Shown in pieces: positions 25,752-34,294 of a stretch of DNA of 64,000 nt (positions are counted from its first letter, which is position 1; each line of letters opens with the position of its first letter). The position numbers were made by a program, and so were the translations under genes. The DNA is taken from assembly GCF_900177725.1 (NCBI RefSeq), contig NZ_FXAT01000003.1, positions 800,956 through 864,955 on the forward strand, read 5' to 3'. The DNA comes from Paraburkholderia susongensis (GTDB lineage Bacteria; Pseudomonadota; Gammaproteobacteria; Burkholderiales; Burkholderiaceae). The notes beneath the pieces were generated by a model. That model worked only from the letters and a program-made list of their open reading frames with translations, did no database searches and was not told where the DNA came from.

Positions 25752-26447
25752 ATGAGCCGGTTACTTTGCCTGTTCGTGCTTTCGTTCGGTCTGATGCAAA
25801 CTGCGTCAGCCGACGAAAACACCGACCGAATATCCGCGTATCTAACGCAGAAGTTCGGTTTGGCCAAGGACAAAGCTCAAAAGATTTCCGAAGCGGTGCA
25901 ATCCTCCGCCTCCAAATACTCTCTCCCTCCGGCGCTCCTGCTCGCCATCATCTCGATCGAATCCCGCTTCAAGGAAAAAGCCCGCGGCGCCAACGGCGCG
26001 ACGGGGCTCATGCAGGTCGTGCCGCAGGCGCATCGCGGGCTCCTGCGCAACGTCAAGGACCTCACCGAGCCGGGCACGAATATCGAAGCGGGCTCGGCGA
26101 TCCTGTACGGCTATATGCGCTCGGCCAACGGCGATCTGAATGCCGCGCTCAAGAGTTACGGCGGATCGAAGGCATATGCGCAGAAGGTGAACTTGCGCGT
26201 TGAAGACTTCGTGTCGATCGCCTCGCCGCAGGGCGGCGCTTCGCGTGCGGACGGGCAAGCCATGCCGTGCGAGGCCGACCGCTGCGTCGAGGCGGATCAA
26301 TGGGCCGGCGTGTTTAGCGTGCCGGCGGTCGGCGCGCCCGCGAGTGCGGCGGCGTCTTCCGCCTCTTCTTCGGCTTCGGCTTCGGCTTCGGCGTCCGGCC
26401 GAGGTTTGGGCCCGGCTTCGGGCGCGGCGCGTACGGCGTCGAACTAA
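25752..26447 (+). CDS. lytic transglycosylase (SLT domain)
   Basis: 231 residues. A signal peptide (LLCLFVLSFGLMQTASA) is followed by an SLT domain: catalytic Glu in AIISIESRFKEKA, then GATGLMQVVPQ and NIEAGSAILYGYM. It cleaves peptidoglycan between MurNAc and GlcNAc. The last 40 residues are low-complexity Ser/Ala (repeated SAS), probably a flexible tail. A Burkholderia virulence-associated transglycosylase family has a similar size. The 295 bases to the next gene contain only promoter-like elements (TACAAT near 26693). Confidence 0.88.
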   Translation: MSRLLCLFVLSFGLMQTASADENTDRISAYLTQKFGLAKDKAQKISEAVQSSASKYSLPPALLLAIISIESRFKEKARGANGATGLMQVVPQAHRGLLRNVKDLTEPGTNIEAGSAILYGYMRSANGDLNAALKSYGGSKAYAQKVNLRVEDFVSIASPQGGASRADGQAMPCEADRCVEADQWAGVFSVPAVGAPASAAASSASSSASASASASGRGLGPASGAARTASN

Positions 26448-26742
26448 CTGCGTCCATGCGGTTTTTTGCTGGTTTCCACTTGCTTTCCGGTTTGCGACTT
26501 TGCTGCTTTGCCGTTGTATCGTTCTGCCGTTGTGTTGCTGTGGCGTTGTGGCGGTTGCGATTGCCACCGTATTACCGCCGCATCTTCGCCACATCGCCCC
26601 AACCTTCGCCAGCCCAGCCCCCTTCCACCACGCGCCGTATCGCCAGGCTGTGCAAACGCTGCACGCCTTTTACGCATACCCGGCCACCCGCTCTACAATG
26701 CATTCCCATTCGCGCTTATGTGGCGCTCCTTGCACTTCGACC

Positions 26743-27618
26743 ATGCAGATCCCGTTTTTCAGAACCACCGCCTCGGCCCTGTTCGGCCTGCTGGCCCTCG
26801 CGGCATGCAGCAGCACGCCGAAACCGGAATTCCAGCAGGAATTGTTTGAAACCGGCGCGAGTCCTTACGCGCGCAATTTCAATTCGAGTACGACCGATGC
26901 CTGCGAAGCCGCGCGCCGCGCGCTGCTGAGCCAGGGCTATCTGACGACGATGGCGCGCCCCGACACCGTCGACGGCACGAAGAATTTCCAACCGACGAGC
27001 GATACCCACGTGGTCGTCGAATTTCACGTGGTGTGCACGCCTGGAGAAGAGGCGGCCAACACCAGCATCGTCTATGTGAATGCGGTGCAGAACGGCTTTG
27101 CGCTGAAGAAAAGCGATACCTCGGCAAGCGTCGGGCTCAGCATTCTCGGCTCGCTGTCGTTGCCGATCCGCTCGAATAGCGACGCGATGGTCAAGATATC
27201 GAGCGAGACGATTCCGTCCGGCAAGTTCTACGACCGCTTCTTCGGCCTTGTCGATCATTATCTGCAGACCGTCGTGCGCACGCAGCCGGTCGCGAACAAC
27301 CCGATCGAAACGCAAGCGCTGCCGATGCCCGCACCAACGCCCGTGCTGGCACCTGAGCCGGCGTCGGCACCGGTTCAGGGGATGACGCCCGCGGCGGCTC
27401 CTGCTCTGGTTCCTGGGTTGGCTCCCGCGTTGATCCCCGCGGCGACTCCTGTTCTGGTTCCTGCGTTGACTCCCGCGTTGACCTCTACACCCGCCGCGCC
27501 GGCAGTCGTTCCCGCTCTGGCTCCTGCGGCGGTTCCCGCGCTCGTTCCGGAATTGCACGACGCGATCGGACAAGCGGCGGCCATTCAGCCGGCGAGCGGA
27601 GCGAGCCTCGTGCCGTGA
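26743..27618 (+). CDS. DUF2242 family lipoprotein with Pro/Ala-rich tail
   Basis: 291 residues from the ATG at 26743 (MQIPFFRTTAS), which opens a lipoprotein signal with lipobox ALAAC. The longer open frame from 26200 overlaps the transglycosylase gene and is not used. Residues about 30-185 fit DUF2242 (FNSSTTDACEAARRALLSQGY; VVVEFHVVC). The C-terminal 100 residues are a degenerate repeat of LVPALAPAL-like units, likely a spacer through the periplasm or peptidoglycan. Function unknown. Confidence 0.8.
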   Translation: MQIPFFRTTASALFGLLALAACSSTPKPEFQQELFETGASPYARNFNSSTTDACEAARRALLSQGYLTTMARPDTVDGTKNFQPTSDTHVVVEFHVVCTPGEEAANTSIVYVNAVQNGFALKKSDTSASVGLSILGSLSLPIRSNSDAMVKISSETIPSGKFYDRFFGLVDHYLQTVVRTQPVANNPIETQALPMPAPTPVLAPEPASAPVQGMTPAAAPALVPGLAPALIPAATPVLVPALTPALTSTPAAPAVVPALAPAAVPALVPELHDAIGQAAAIQPASGASLVP

Positions 27619-27712
27619 TACTCGCGCCGAGGCTCGGGGGTTCGGGCTGATCGAAGATCTGCTCAGTTCGTCATCTCGGCGCGCAGCGGTGGTTATCCTA
27701 TGTTTTTTACTT

Positions 27713-27728
27713 CATACGTATACGTATG
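27713..27728. repeat. perfect 16-base palindrome
   Basis: CATACGTATACGTATG is its own reverse complement. It lies 30 bases before the first DnaA-box-like element. Confidence 0.6.
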
Positions 27729-27758
27729 TAGTAGTAGTTAACAAGGGTTTACCCGTTC

Positions 27759-27772
27759 TGTGGATAACCCGG
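27759..27772 (+). repeat. DnaA-box-containing direct repeat, copy 1
   Basis: TGTGGATAACCCGG, identical to 27944-27957. The first nine bases are the reverse complement of TTATCCACA. Confidence 0.6.
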
Positions 27773-27943
27773 AAATCCCCCGCCGCATCAGCATCATGCA
27801 AAACTCATAACCTTGCGGGATACGTCTGTAGAAAAACTACATAAGTGGGATAAGTCTGAACGGACGCTGGTCCACGCCCGTCCTTATCAAGATTTCGCGC
27901 ACACGCTGTTCTATGCGCTATCCCGAAGTTATTCATAGGCCGG

Positions 27944-27957
27944 TGTGGATAACCCGG
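27944..27957 (+). repeat. DnaA-box-containing direct repeat, copy 2
   Basis: TGTGGATAACCCGG, 185 bases after copy 1 in the same orientation. Confidence 0.6.
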
Positions 27958-28182
27958 CTCCCCGAAACGCTTCTCCACAGACCTTCGCGTGACGCGAAGC
28001 GCTCGCCAACGCACAGACTCTCACACAGCGGACGCGCACATTAGAGCCACGGCACGAAGATTGCGCGTTTTCTTTTTGCAAGCGCAACTGTTGCTATTTA
28101 GTCAAAAACGTTTGGGCACCTAGCAATCCGGGCATAGAGTTAAAGTGTTTTCTGAGGTTCCTGGTGCAGTGCGGGGGGATGT

Positions 28183-28386
28183 ATGAAACGCAGATCAGCA
28201 CGACAGCTAGTCCGTCTTCTCTCGGACCTTCGGCATGCGGCCCATTGCAGTACCTTAAGGGCGGCCGCGACCAATCGGACGATGGCGCTTGCCGCCGCCG
28301 AGGCTGACGAAGATGCAGCCGGCGACGATAGTTCCGAGTCCACGCGCGACGCGCACCAGGACAAGCCGATCCGGAGCGGATCGTGA
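28183..28386 (+). CDS. small hypothetical protein
   Basis: 67 residues: a basic N-terminal half (MKRRSARQLVRLLSDLRHA) and an acidic C-terminal half (ADEDAAGDDSSE). No recognised domain. It ends in a GTGA overlap with the following 83-residue gene, which supports both being translated together. No good ribosome-binding site is visible before the ATG (GGGGGATGT). Confidence 0.5.
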   Translation: MKRRSARQLVRLLSDLRHAAHCSTLRAAATNRTMALAAAEADEDAAGDDSSESTRDAHQDKPIRSGS

Positions 28387-28634
28387 GAGCCGCGAGCGAA
28401 CAGTCGTTGCGGTTTCTGGTCGAGAAATGGCTCGCGCCGTCGCCTTCCTTGCCGGTTTACGTCACGGAATTCAGCCGCACGCGGGTGGGTGGCCGGCGTT
28501 ATGTGCGAGTGGAGACGTCATCGGAAGAGGGCGGGCGGGGGTTGTTCTTCTTTCGTCACGACGACGGCTGCTGGTGCGTGTTTCCGCCTACCGCCGATAC
28601 ACCGAGCCTGTTCGCGCATCCGCGCGCCGCGTGA
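28383..28634 (+). CDS. conserved hypothetical protein
   Basis: 83 residues from a GTG overlapping the previous stop. The sequence has FLVEKWLAPSP, RYVRVETSS and GLFFFRHDDGCWCVFPP, a layout I recall from uncharacterised short proteins of Burkholderiaceae. Soluble, no signal. Function unknown. Confidence 0.65.
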   Translation: MRAASEQSLRFLVEKWLAPSPSLPVYVTEFSRTRVGGRRYVRVETSSEEGGRGLFFFRHDDGCWCVFPPTADTPSLFAHPRAA

Positions 28635-28676
28635 CGGGGCGTGCACTAGCGCGACTAAAGTCGCCTGGCGCGCCAC

Positions 28677-29606
28677 TCACAACGCATGGGGCAGACGCTC
28701 ACGGCTGCGTCGCCAGCCCGGCAGCACCTGGCACACGATCAACCCCGCCAGCATCAGCGCGCAACCGAACAGCGCGCGAGCCGTCAGCGTCTCGCCCAGC
28801 ACCAGCCAGCCGGCGAACGCCGCGAACACGCCTTCCATGCTGAAAATCACCGCCGCGTGCGATGGCGCCGCATACTTTTGCGCGACCACCTGAATCGTAT
28901 ACGCGATGCCAACCGACAGCGCCCCACCGTACGCAATCGTCGGCGCTGCGCGCGCGATCATCGCAACGCTCACCGGCTCGACGGCAAGTCCAACCACGAG
29001 ACACACCAGCCCGCAGATCACGAACTGCACGAGCGCGAGCATCAGCGTGTCGTGGCGCGCGGCGAAGCGCCCGACGAGCATCATCTGCACGGCAATCACG
29101 AGGGCGCCCGCAAGCTGATACCAGTCGCCGTACAACATCGAGAAATGTTCGTCGACGCTCAGAAAATACATGCCGACGGCGGCCAGCACCGCGCCGAGCC
29201 ATGTGCCGAGGTTCGTCCTGTGCCGGAACAGCACGCCGAGCAGCGGCACGATCACGACATAGAGCGAGCTGATGAAGCCGGCATTCGCGACCTTCGTGTA
29301 TTGCAAGCCGATTTGCTGCAACGAAATCGACACGGCCAGCACGATGCCGAGCAGCGCGCCGGCGCCGAGCAGTTCACGGGCGCCGCCCGGTTCGCGCCGG
29401 GTCAGTTCGGCGAGCGCGGAGCGGCGCACGCAGACGATCATCGTCAGCACGACGAGTGCGCCGAGCAGGAAGCGCAAGCCGGTAAACATAAACGGGCCGA
29501 TCGCATCGAGGCTCAGTCGCTGCGCGACGAACGCGGAGCCCCAGATCATCGCGGCGATCAGCATCAGCACGTTGGCGCGTAGGTGTTGGCGGGTATCGGG
29601 ATTCAA
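28677..29606 (-). CDS. EamA/DMT-family transporter
   Basis: 309 residues with about ten hydrophobic segments arranged as two EamA repeats. The first begins MLIAAMIWGSAFVAQRLS and the second is around GVFAAFAGWLVLGETLTARALFGCALMLAGL, including the family-typical W-LGE-L motif. It is probably an inner-membrane exporter of amino acids or metabolites; the substrate cannot be told. The stop lies close to the convergent 83-residue gene. Confidence 0.88.
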   Translation of the reverse strand: MNPDTRQHLRANVLMLIAAMIWGSAFVAQRLSLDAIGPFMFTGLRFLLGALVVLTMIVCVRRSALAELTRREPGGARELLGAGALLGIVLAVSISLQQIGLQYTKVANAGFISSLYVVIVPLLGVLFRHRTNLGTWLGAVLAAVGMYFLSVDEHFSMLYGDWYQLAGALVIAVQMMLVGRFAARHDTLMLALVQFVICGLVCLVVGLAVEPVSVAMIARAAPTIAYGGALSVGIAYTIQVVAQKYAAPSHAAVIFSMEGVFAAFAGWLVLGETLTARALFGCALMLAGLIVCQVLPGWRRSRERLPHAL

Positions 29607-29822
29607 AGGTTTTTCTGATTTCTGGTGTGGATCGTGCCGGCGGGGGCGGCATCCGCATGCGATGGCGCTCGCGGTTTATCGATGCGCGCTGTGGCCCAGG
29701 TGCAGCGTACGGTGCCCAGCCGCTTACGAATGGCCCACATGATACGCGAGCATCCCGTGACCGGACAGGCAAGCGGCGCGAGTCGCGCGATAATCGCGCA
29801 ACGGCCGCGCGAACCCCGCCGG

Positions 29823-29916
29823 AGGCCAACTATCGGGCCAACTGCTGGGCCAAACCGGGCTAATTATCTGGCCAATTATCGGGCCAATTACGAGGCCACC
29901 TACAGGGCCGATCGCC
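29823..29916. repeat. 12-base tandem repeat (about eight units)
   Basis: Consensus GGGCCAATTATC, repeated head to tail: AGGCCAACTATC, GGGCCAACTGCT, a ten-base GGGCCAAACC, GGGCTAATTATC, TGGCCAATTATC, GGGCCAATTACG, AGGCCACCTACA, GGGCCGATCGCC. It lies immediately upstream of the IclR-type gene in the gene-free stretch 29607-29943. Confidence 0.7.
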
Positions 29917-29943
29917 GGCCCCGCTTTGCCACGGGCAAACATC

Positions 29944-30696
29944 ATGGACGACAAGGACTGGATCGCGGGCGCCGCGAAAGCGCTCGCGATCATCGAAGCA
30001 TTCGACGAAGAGCACGCGCGCATGACGCCGACGATGGTCGCCGCTCGCGCCGGTCTGTCGCGCACGGCGGCGCGCCGCTATCTGCTGACGCTGCGCGAAC
30101 TCGGCTACGTCGATACCGACGGCAAGCTGTTCTGGCTCGCGCCGCGCGTGTTGCGGCTCGGCCAGTCGTACCTCGATTCGGCGCGCTTGCCGCGCACCGT
30201 GCAGCCGTTTCTGCAGCGCATCACCGCAACCGTGCAGGAAACCGCGCTGGTCGCGATCCTCGACGAACACGACGTCGTGTACGTGGCGCGCAACGGTGTC
30301 AATCGTGCGATGGCGGTCGGTTTCGTGACCGGCTCGCGCGCGCCGGCGCCGTTGTCATCGGCGGGGCTCGTGCTGCTCGCGTTTCAGGCGCCCGAGAGCA
30401 TCGACCAGTGGCTCGCGTCCTATCCGATCAAGGTCTTCACGCCGCACACCTACTCGACTATCGAACGGCTGCGCGAAGTGCTCGGCGAAATTCGCCGCAA
30501 TGGCTACGTGGTCACCGATCAGCAACTCGAGGTGGGTGTGCGCGGTATTGCCGTGCCGCTGCGCGACCGGCACGGCGCTGTGGTCGCGGCGATCAGCGTG
30601 AGCATGCCGATCGGCCAGGAGTCGGCAAACGCCGCGCTGCACCGCGTTCTGCCGACGCTGCAGGAAACTGCCAGCCTGCTGCGCAATCTCGTTTGA
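29944..30696 (+). CDS. IclR-family transcriptional regulator (PcaR/PobR type)
   Basis: 250 residues from the ATG at 29944. An N-terminal winged helix (MTPTMVAARAGLSRTAARRYLLTL, residues about 24-47) is followed by the IclR effector domain (RLGQSYLDSARLP; VVYVARNGVNRAMAVGF; GYVVTDQQLEVGVRGIAVPL). Similar proteins control aromatic acid pathways such as protocatechuate and 4-hydroxybenzoate degradation; no such operon is directly adjacent. The tandem repeat at 29823-29916 lies in its presumed promoter. Confidence 0.85.
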   Translation: MDDKDWIAGAAKALAIIEAFDEEHARMTPTMVAARAGLSRTAARRYLLTLRELGYVDTDGKLFWLAPRVLRLGQSYLDSARLPRTVQPFLQRITATVQETALVAILDEHDVVYVARNGVNRAMAVGFVTGSRAPAPLSSAGLVLLAFQAPESIDQWLASYPIKVFTPHTYSTIERLREVLGEIRRNGYVVTDQQLEVGVRGIAVPLRDRHGAVVAAISVSMPIGQESANAALHRVLPTLQETASLLRNLV

Positions 30697-30956
30697 GCCG
30701 GGTTTTGGCGCAATCGGCTAGCTTGCGGCGAACGACGCAGCAGGGTCACTGGTGCGGTATTCCTAATGATTGAAAGCGTGTCGAAAGCTGTCTGTCTCTC
30801 AGAAAATACATATCGAGTTTTGGGCATGACAAACCGCCTACGCTTGGGTAATACTCTCCCGCGGGGAGCAGGAGGCGCCGTGAAGCCCTGTCTGCTCTAC
30901 CGTACAGGTATCTTCATTTCACATTTGACTCAGTCGTCTGGTTTGGGGAACAACAC

Positions 30957-31172
30957 ATGAAAAAAGTCATCATCTCGCTCGCAGCCGCTTCGATCGCGCT
31001 GGTTTCCGTTCAGGCATTCGCACAGGCATCGGACGCAGCCGCTGCGCCGGCAGCTGCCGCCAGCGCACCGAAGAAGCATCACATCAAGAAGCTGAAGACC
31101 CACGGCAAGCGTGCTCCGGTTGCTGCGGCAGCTTCGGCAGCTGGCACGAACGACAAGGGTACGACGAACTAA
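30957..31172 (+). CDS. small secreted alanine/lysine-rich protein
   Basis: 71 residues. A clean signal peptide (MKKVIISLAAASIALVSVQA, cleaved near FAQA) is followed by a low-complexity mature part with poly-Ala, SAPKKHHIKKLKTHGKR and a short polar end. A likely promoter lies near 30825-30860 (TAATAC at -10), leaving a leader of about 100 bases. A strong terminator lies 94 bases downstream. Similar short exported proteins are common in Burkholderia; function unknown. Confidence 0.7.
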   Translation: MKKVIISLAAASIALVSVQAFAQASDAAAAPAAAASAPKKHHIKKLKTHGKRAPVAAAASAAGTNDKGTTN

Positions 31173-31265
31173 GCTGCTGCCCGTTCATCGGGCACGCCGG
31201 TTCCACTGCATTGCACCGCCAGCCGGTCATTGCAGCCGGGCGCGGCGAAGCGTTGCCAGCAAAAA

Positions 31266-31292
31266 GGCCAGAGCTTGTGCTCTGGCCTTTTT
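31266..31292 (+). terminator. Rho-independent terminator
   Basis: A nine-base stem GGCCAGAGC / GCTCTGGCC with a TTGT loop, flanked by A5 and T5, so it can act in both directions. It ends the small secreted protein gene and may also serve the convergent minus-strand gene ending at 31361. Confidence 0.85.
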
Positions 31293-31360
31293 GCATGCGC
31301 GGAAGATTCCTGCCTGGTTTTCGACTTCTGCGCGAGCTTTGCGCGCAGGCGCGCGGAAAA

Positions 31361-31639
31361 TCAGCCCGCGAGGCCGCGCCTGATGACTTCGTCCAGCAGG
31401 CCGTTCATGCCATCCGGGTGAGCGGCGGCGCGCGTTTTCAGTTCTTCCACGAGTTCGTTGTTCAGCTTGCATGCGAAGGGGACGAGACCCTGCGCCTGAT
31501 CGAGCTTGCGCTGCTCGCGCCGGTGGATTTTCGGCTCGGCCGCGGCACCTTTGCCGGGACGGCCCGCACCCGCCTGCTTCATTGCGTTGTTCAGTTTCAG
31601 CGCCTTGTTCTTTTCAAGGTCGGTTTTTTTCATCGCCAT
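31361..31639 (-). CDS. conserved hypothetical protein, ribbon-helix-helix-like C-terminus
   Basis: 92 residues. The basic N-terminus (MAMKKTDLEKNKALKLNNAMKQAG) and the C-terminal segment FACKLNNELVEELKTRAAAHPDGMNGLLDEVIRRGL resemble short ribbon-helix-helix-type proteins. To my knowledge, similar sequences are widespread in beta-proteobacteria without assigned function. It converges on the small secreted protein gene. Confidence 0.65.
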   Translation of the reverse strand: MAMKKTDLEKNKALKLNNAMKQAGAGRPGKGAAAEPKIHRREQRKLDQAQGLVPFACKLNNELVEELKTRAAAHPDGMNGLLDEVIRRGLAG

Positions 31640-31690
31640 ATTTGAAGGTCTCTGCGAGATAGGTAATCCCGCATTGTACGCAGCGCGCCG

Positions 31691-32449
31691 TCAGCCCGCG
31701 CGCTCCGGCGCCCCGGCCGCAACACTGTCGATCAGCGCGCGCATCTTTTGCCAGTGCGTGCCTTCCCAGAAGACGCGTCCGCACACGTCGCAGGTGACGA
31801 AGCGGCTATGCCGCTGCAGCACACCGTGCGGCGCGCGCTGGCCGACTTCTTCTCTCGCGATGCGCCGCAGCGGCGCATTGCACATCAGACACAGGCGGAA
31901 CGGCTGCGCGCTGCGCGCCAGATCGAGCCGTTCGAACACTTCGCGCAACTGCTCGCGTGGCCGCAGTGCGCGCACATAGCAGCCATGCGTGATGTTGCGG
32001 CGTTTCAATAGCTCGCGGTCGCGGGTTAGCACAATGCGCTGTTGCGCGGCGGCGAGCGCTTCGATATCGGCGTCGGGATAGTGGTTGTCGTAGAGCGTAT
32101 CGAAGCCGGCCAGCCGCAGGAGCGGGGCGAGGCCGCCCAGGTGGGCATCGGCGATGAAACGCGTCACGCGCAGCGGCCGTTCGCGCACGCGCAGCAGCGG
32201 CTGGATGTCGAGCGCTTCAAACTTCGGATAAACGGCGACGCGCTCGCCCTCCGCGAGCAGGTGACCGAAACCGGCCGACTCGCCGTTCACGAGAATCAGC
32301 TCGACCTCGGTATGCGGCACGCCAAGCACTTCGATCATGTGCTTCGTCGTCGCGCCGCGCGCGCAGACGCAGGGGAACTCGTGCCGGCGCAGCGGCCGGG
32401 CGAGAAAATCGTTCAACTCCTCGTAGAAGCGGAATGTCGCGGTGACCAT
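31691..32449 (-). CDS. Mut7-C RNase domain protein with N-terminal ubiquitin-like domain
   Basis: 252 residues from the ATG at 32449. Residues about 1-85 form a Mut7-C ubiquitin-like beta-grasp domain (MVTATFRFYEELNDFL, then VELILVNGESAGF). Residues about 95-235 form the Mut7-C PIN-like nuclease domain (RFIADAHLGGLAPLLRLAGFDTLYD, then RIVLTRDRELLKRR) with a zinc ribbon C-x2-C / C-x2-C (LCLMCN; TCDVCGRVFW). The architecture is a known family, thought to act in RNA metabolism; its substrate is unproven. Confidence 0.9.
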   Translation of the reverse strand: MVTATFRFYEELNDFLARPLRRHEFPCVCARGATTKHMIEVLGVPHTEVELILVNGESAGFGHLLAEGERVAVYPKFEALDIQPLLRVRERPLRVTRFIADAHLGGLAPLLRLAGFDTLYDNHYPDADIEALAAAQQRIVLTRDRELLKRRNITHGCYVRALRPREQLREVFERLDLARSAQPFRLCLMCNAPLRRIAREEVGQRAPHGVLQRHSRFVTCDVCGRVFWEGTHWQKMRALIDSVAAGAPERAG

Positions 32450-32542
32450 GTAAGCAGTATCGCACCGGTTATGTTGGGCGTTGTCCTGCGCGTGTCGCAT
32501 GAGTGTGTTTTACTGCGGGTTCTTTAGAAGACGGAGCGATAG

Positions 32543-33412
32543 ATGGACATCGGTTTTATCGGTCTCGGCGAGATGGGCGCCGCGATGGTTGCAAACATTC
32601 TGAAAGCCGGGCACCAGGTGCGCGTGTGGAACCGCTCGCCGGAAAAGGCGCAGGCGCTTGCCGAACTGGGCGCGCAAGTGGTCGCGACGCCGGCCGAAGC
32701 GTTTGCGGGCGACGCCGTGTTCTCGATGCTCGCCGACGATCACGCGCTGCGCGAGGTCATCACCGCGTCATTGCTCGAGCATGCGCCGCGCGGGCTGATC
32801 CACGCGAACATGGCGACGATCTCGGTCGCGCTCGCCGAGGAACTGGCGACCGCGCATGCGTCGCGCGGCGTTCACTATGTCGCCGCGCCGGTGCTCGGAC
32901 GGCCCGACGTCGCGGCGGCCGGCAAGCTGACGATCGTCGCGGGCGGCCCGGCCGAATCGATCGACCAGATTCAGCCGGTTTTCGACGTGATCGGCCAGAA
33001 GACCTGGCGCATCGGCTCGCTGCCGCAGCAGGCGAACGTGATGAAGCTCGCCGCGAATTTCATGCTCGGAGCGGCGGTCGAGACGCTCGGCGAAGCGGCT
33101 GCGCTCGTGACGGGGCACGGTCTCGCGATGCAGGATTTCCTCGACGTCATCACGAGCGGGCTGTTCCCGGGACCGGTGTATTCGGGCTACGGCAAGCTGA
33201 TCGCCGAGCAGCGTTTCGAACCGGCGCTGTTCAAGGCGCGGCTCGGCCTGAAGGACGTGCGTCTCGCGCTCGCCGCCGCCGATGCCGTGACGACGCCGAT
33301 GCCGGTCGCGAGTGTGGTGCGCGACAGCCTGATCGAAGCGGTCGCACACGGTGATGGAGAAAAGGACTTCGCGGTGCTGGGCCAGGTTGCGGCGCGCCGC
33401 GCCGGCCGCTAA
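32543..33412 (+). CDS. NAD(P)-dependent beta-hydroxyacid dehydrogenase family protein
   Basis: 289 residues. The N-terminal Rossmann motif is GFIGLGEMGAAMVANILKAG with the 3-hydroxyisobutyrate-dehydrogenase-family context. The catalytic lysine region is NVMKLAANFMLG (about residue 170). Family members oxidise 3-hydroxyisobutyrate, tartronate semialdehyde or gamma-hydroxybutyrate; the substrate is not evident. A ribosome-binding region AGACGGAGCG precedes the ATG. Confidence 0.9.
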   Translation: MDIGFIGLGEMGAAMVANILKAGHQVRVWNRSPEKAQALAELGAQVVATPAEAFAGDAVFSMLADDHALREVITASLLEHAPRGLIHANMATISVALAEELATAHASRGVHYVAAPVLGRPDVAAAGKLTIVAGGPAESIDQIQPVFDVIGQKTWRIGSLPQQANVMKLAANFMLGAAVETLGEAAALVTGHGLAMQDFLDVITSGLFPGPVYSGYGKLIAEQRFEPALFKARLGLKDVRLALAAADAVTTPMPVASVVRDSLIEAVAHGDGEKDFAVLGQVAARRAGR

Positions 33413-33525
33413 CGCTTAACGCCTCAACACCCCGACGCCCCCACGCAGTTTTTCCCAAAGCCGCGTACGGCAGCGGCGGGCGGCGGGGCATAATAGCCGC
33501 CCGATTCCCCATTACCTCGATTCCG

Positions 33526-34161
33526 ATGACTCTGCATACCTGGTGGCTGTTCGTCGCCACCGTCTTCGTCGTTTCCGCGATTCCCGGTCCGAACATGCTG
33601 CTCGTGATGACGCACGGCGCCCAGCACGGCCTGCGCCGCGCCAGTTCGACCATGGCCGGTTGCCTCTCGGCGCTCGTGCTGCTGCTGGCGGTATCGGCGG
33701 CGGGGCTCGGGGTGTTTCTCGCGGCGTGGCCGGCCATGTTCAACGCGCTGCGCATGATCGGCGCGGTCTATCTCGTCTATCTGGGCATCAAGGCATGGCG
33801 CGCGCCAGCGGACGAAACCGCCGCGCAGAACCTCGACGAACTCCCGGCACCCCCCGCGCGCTCGCGTTTCGCGCTGTTTCGCAACGGCTTTCTCGTGGCG
33901 AGCAGCAATCCGAAGGCGATCCTGTTCGCGGCCGCGCTGTTGCCGCAATTCATCGATGCCGCGCAGCCGAAGCTGCCGCAGTTCGGCGTGCTCGTCGCCA
34001 CTTTCGCGGCGATCGAGGTGAGCTGGTATCTCGTGTACGCGGGGTTCGGCACGCGCATCGGCGCGAAACTCAAGAGCCGCAACGTCGCGCGGATGTTCAA
34101 CCGGCTGACGGGTGGCGTGTTCGTCGGTTTCGGCGCAATGATGGCGCTGGTGCGCCATTAG
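33526..34161 (+). CDS. LysE-family translocator
   Basis: 211 residues with six hydrophobic segments. The family motif AIPGPNMLLVMTHGAQHGLRRA (residues about 18-39) is the usual LysE/RhtB start, and SSNPKAILFAAALLPQF near 125-141 is also typical. It exports amino acids such as homoserine, threonine or lysine across the inner membrane; the specific substrate is unknown. Confidence 0.92.
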   Translation: MTLHTWWLFVATVFVVSAIPGPNMLLVMTHGAQHGLRRASSTMAGCLSALVLLLAVSAAGLGVFLAAWPAMFNALRMIGAVYLVYLGIKAWRAPADETAAQNLDELPAPPARSRFALFRNGFLVASSNPKAILFAAALLPQFIDAAQPKLPQFGVLVATFAAIEVSWYLVYAGFGTRIGAKLKSRNVARMFNRLTGGVFVGFGAMMALVRH

Positions 34162-34221
34162 GGCCGGGCACAGCACAGCGGGCTGGCGGAGAAAAGCAAG
34201 GCACAGCGAATGCGGCTGTTG

Positions 34222-34288
34222 TATGTTTGCAACATAGAGGGTCAACCCTAATTTCCATGTTGCGACGCACCAAGCGGTTTGCTATAGT
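34222..34288 (+). promoter_or_regulatory. promoter and palindromes in front of a candidate small RNA
   Basis: TTGCGA (34260-34265), a 17-base spacer and TATAGT (34283-34288) form a good sigma-70-type promoter. Just upstream are the palindromes TATGTT-TGC-AACATA (34222-34236) and AGGGT-CA-ACCCT (34238-34249), and an ATGTTGC at 34257-34263 that inversely repeats GCAACAT at 34229. They look like regulator sites overlapping the -35 region. Confidence 0.6.
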
Positions 34289-34294
34289 ACGTCT

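Larger units (their letters stand above)
27619..28182. other. 564-base gene-free region with DnaA-box-like repeats
   Basis: No supported gene. The region contains two identical TGTGGATAACCCGG elements (27759-27772 and 27944-27957), each including a consensus DnaA box (TGTGGATAA). Near-matches are TTATTCATA around 27929 and TTCTCCACA around 27971. A perfect palindrome lies at 27713-27728 and short A/T-rich runs are present. No replication-initiator or partition gene is adjacent. Confidence 0.6.

Noticed and set aside
26200..26742. N-terminal extension of the DUF2242 lipoprotein frame
   Set aside because: This part overlaps the transglycosylase gene and lacks a start signal; the lipoprotein signal begins at 26743.
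27619..28182. A chromosomal replication origin
   Set aside because: DnaA-box-like repeats are present, but no dnaA, dnaN, gidA, repA or parAB gene is adjacent; two exact boxes are too few for that claim.
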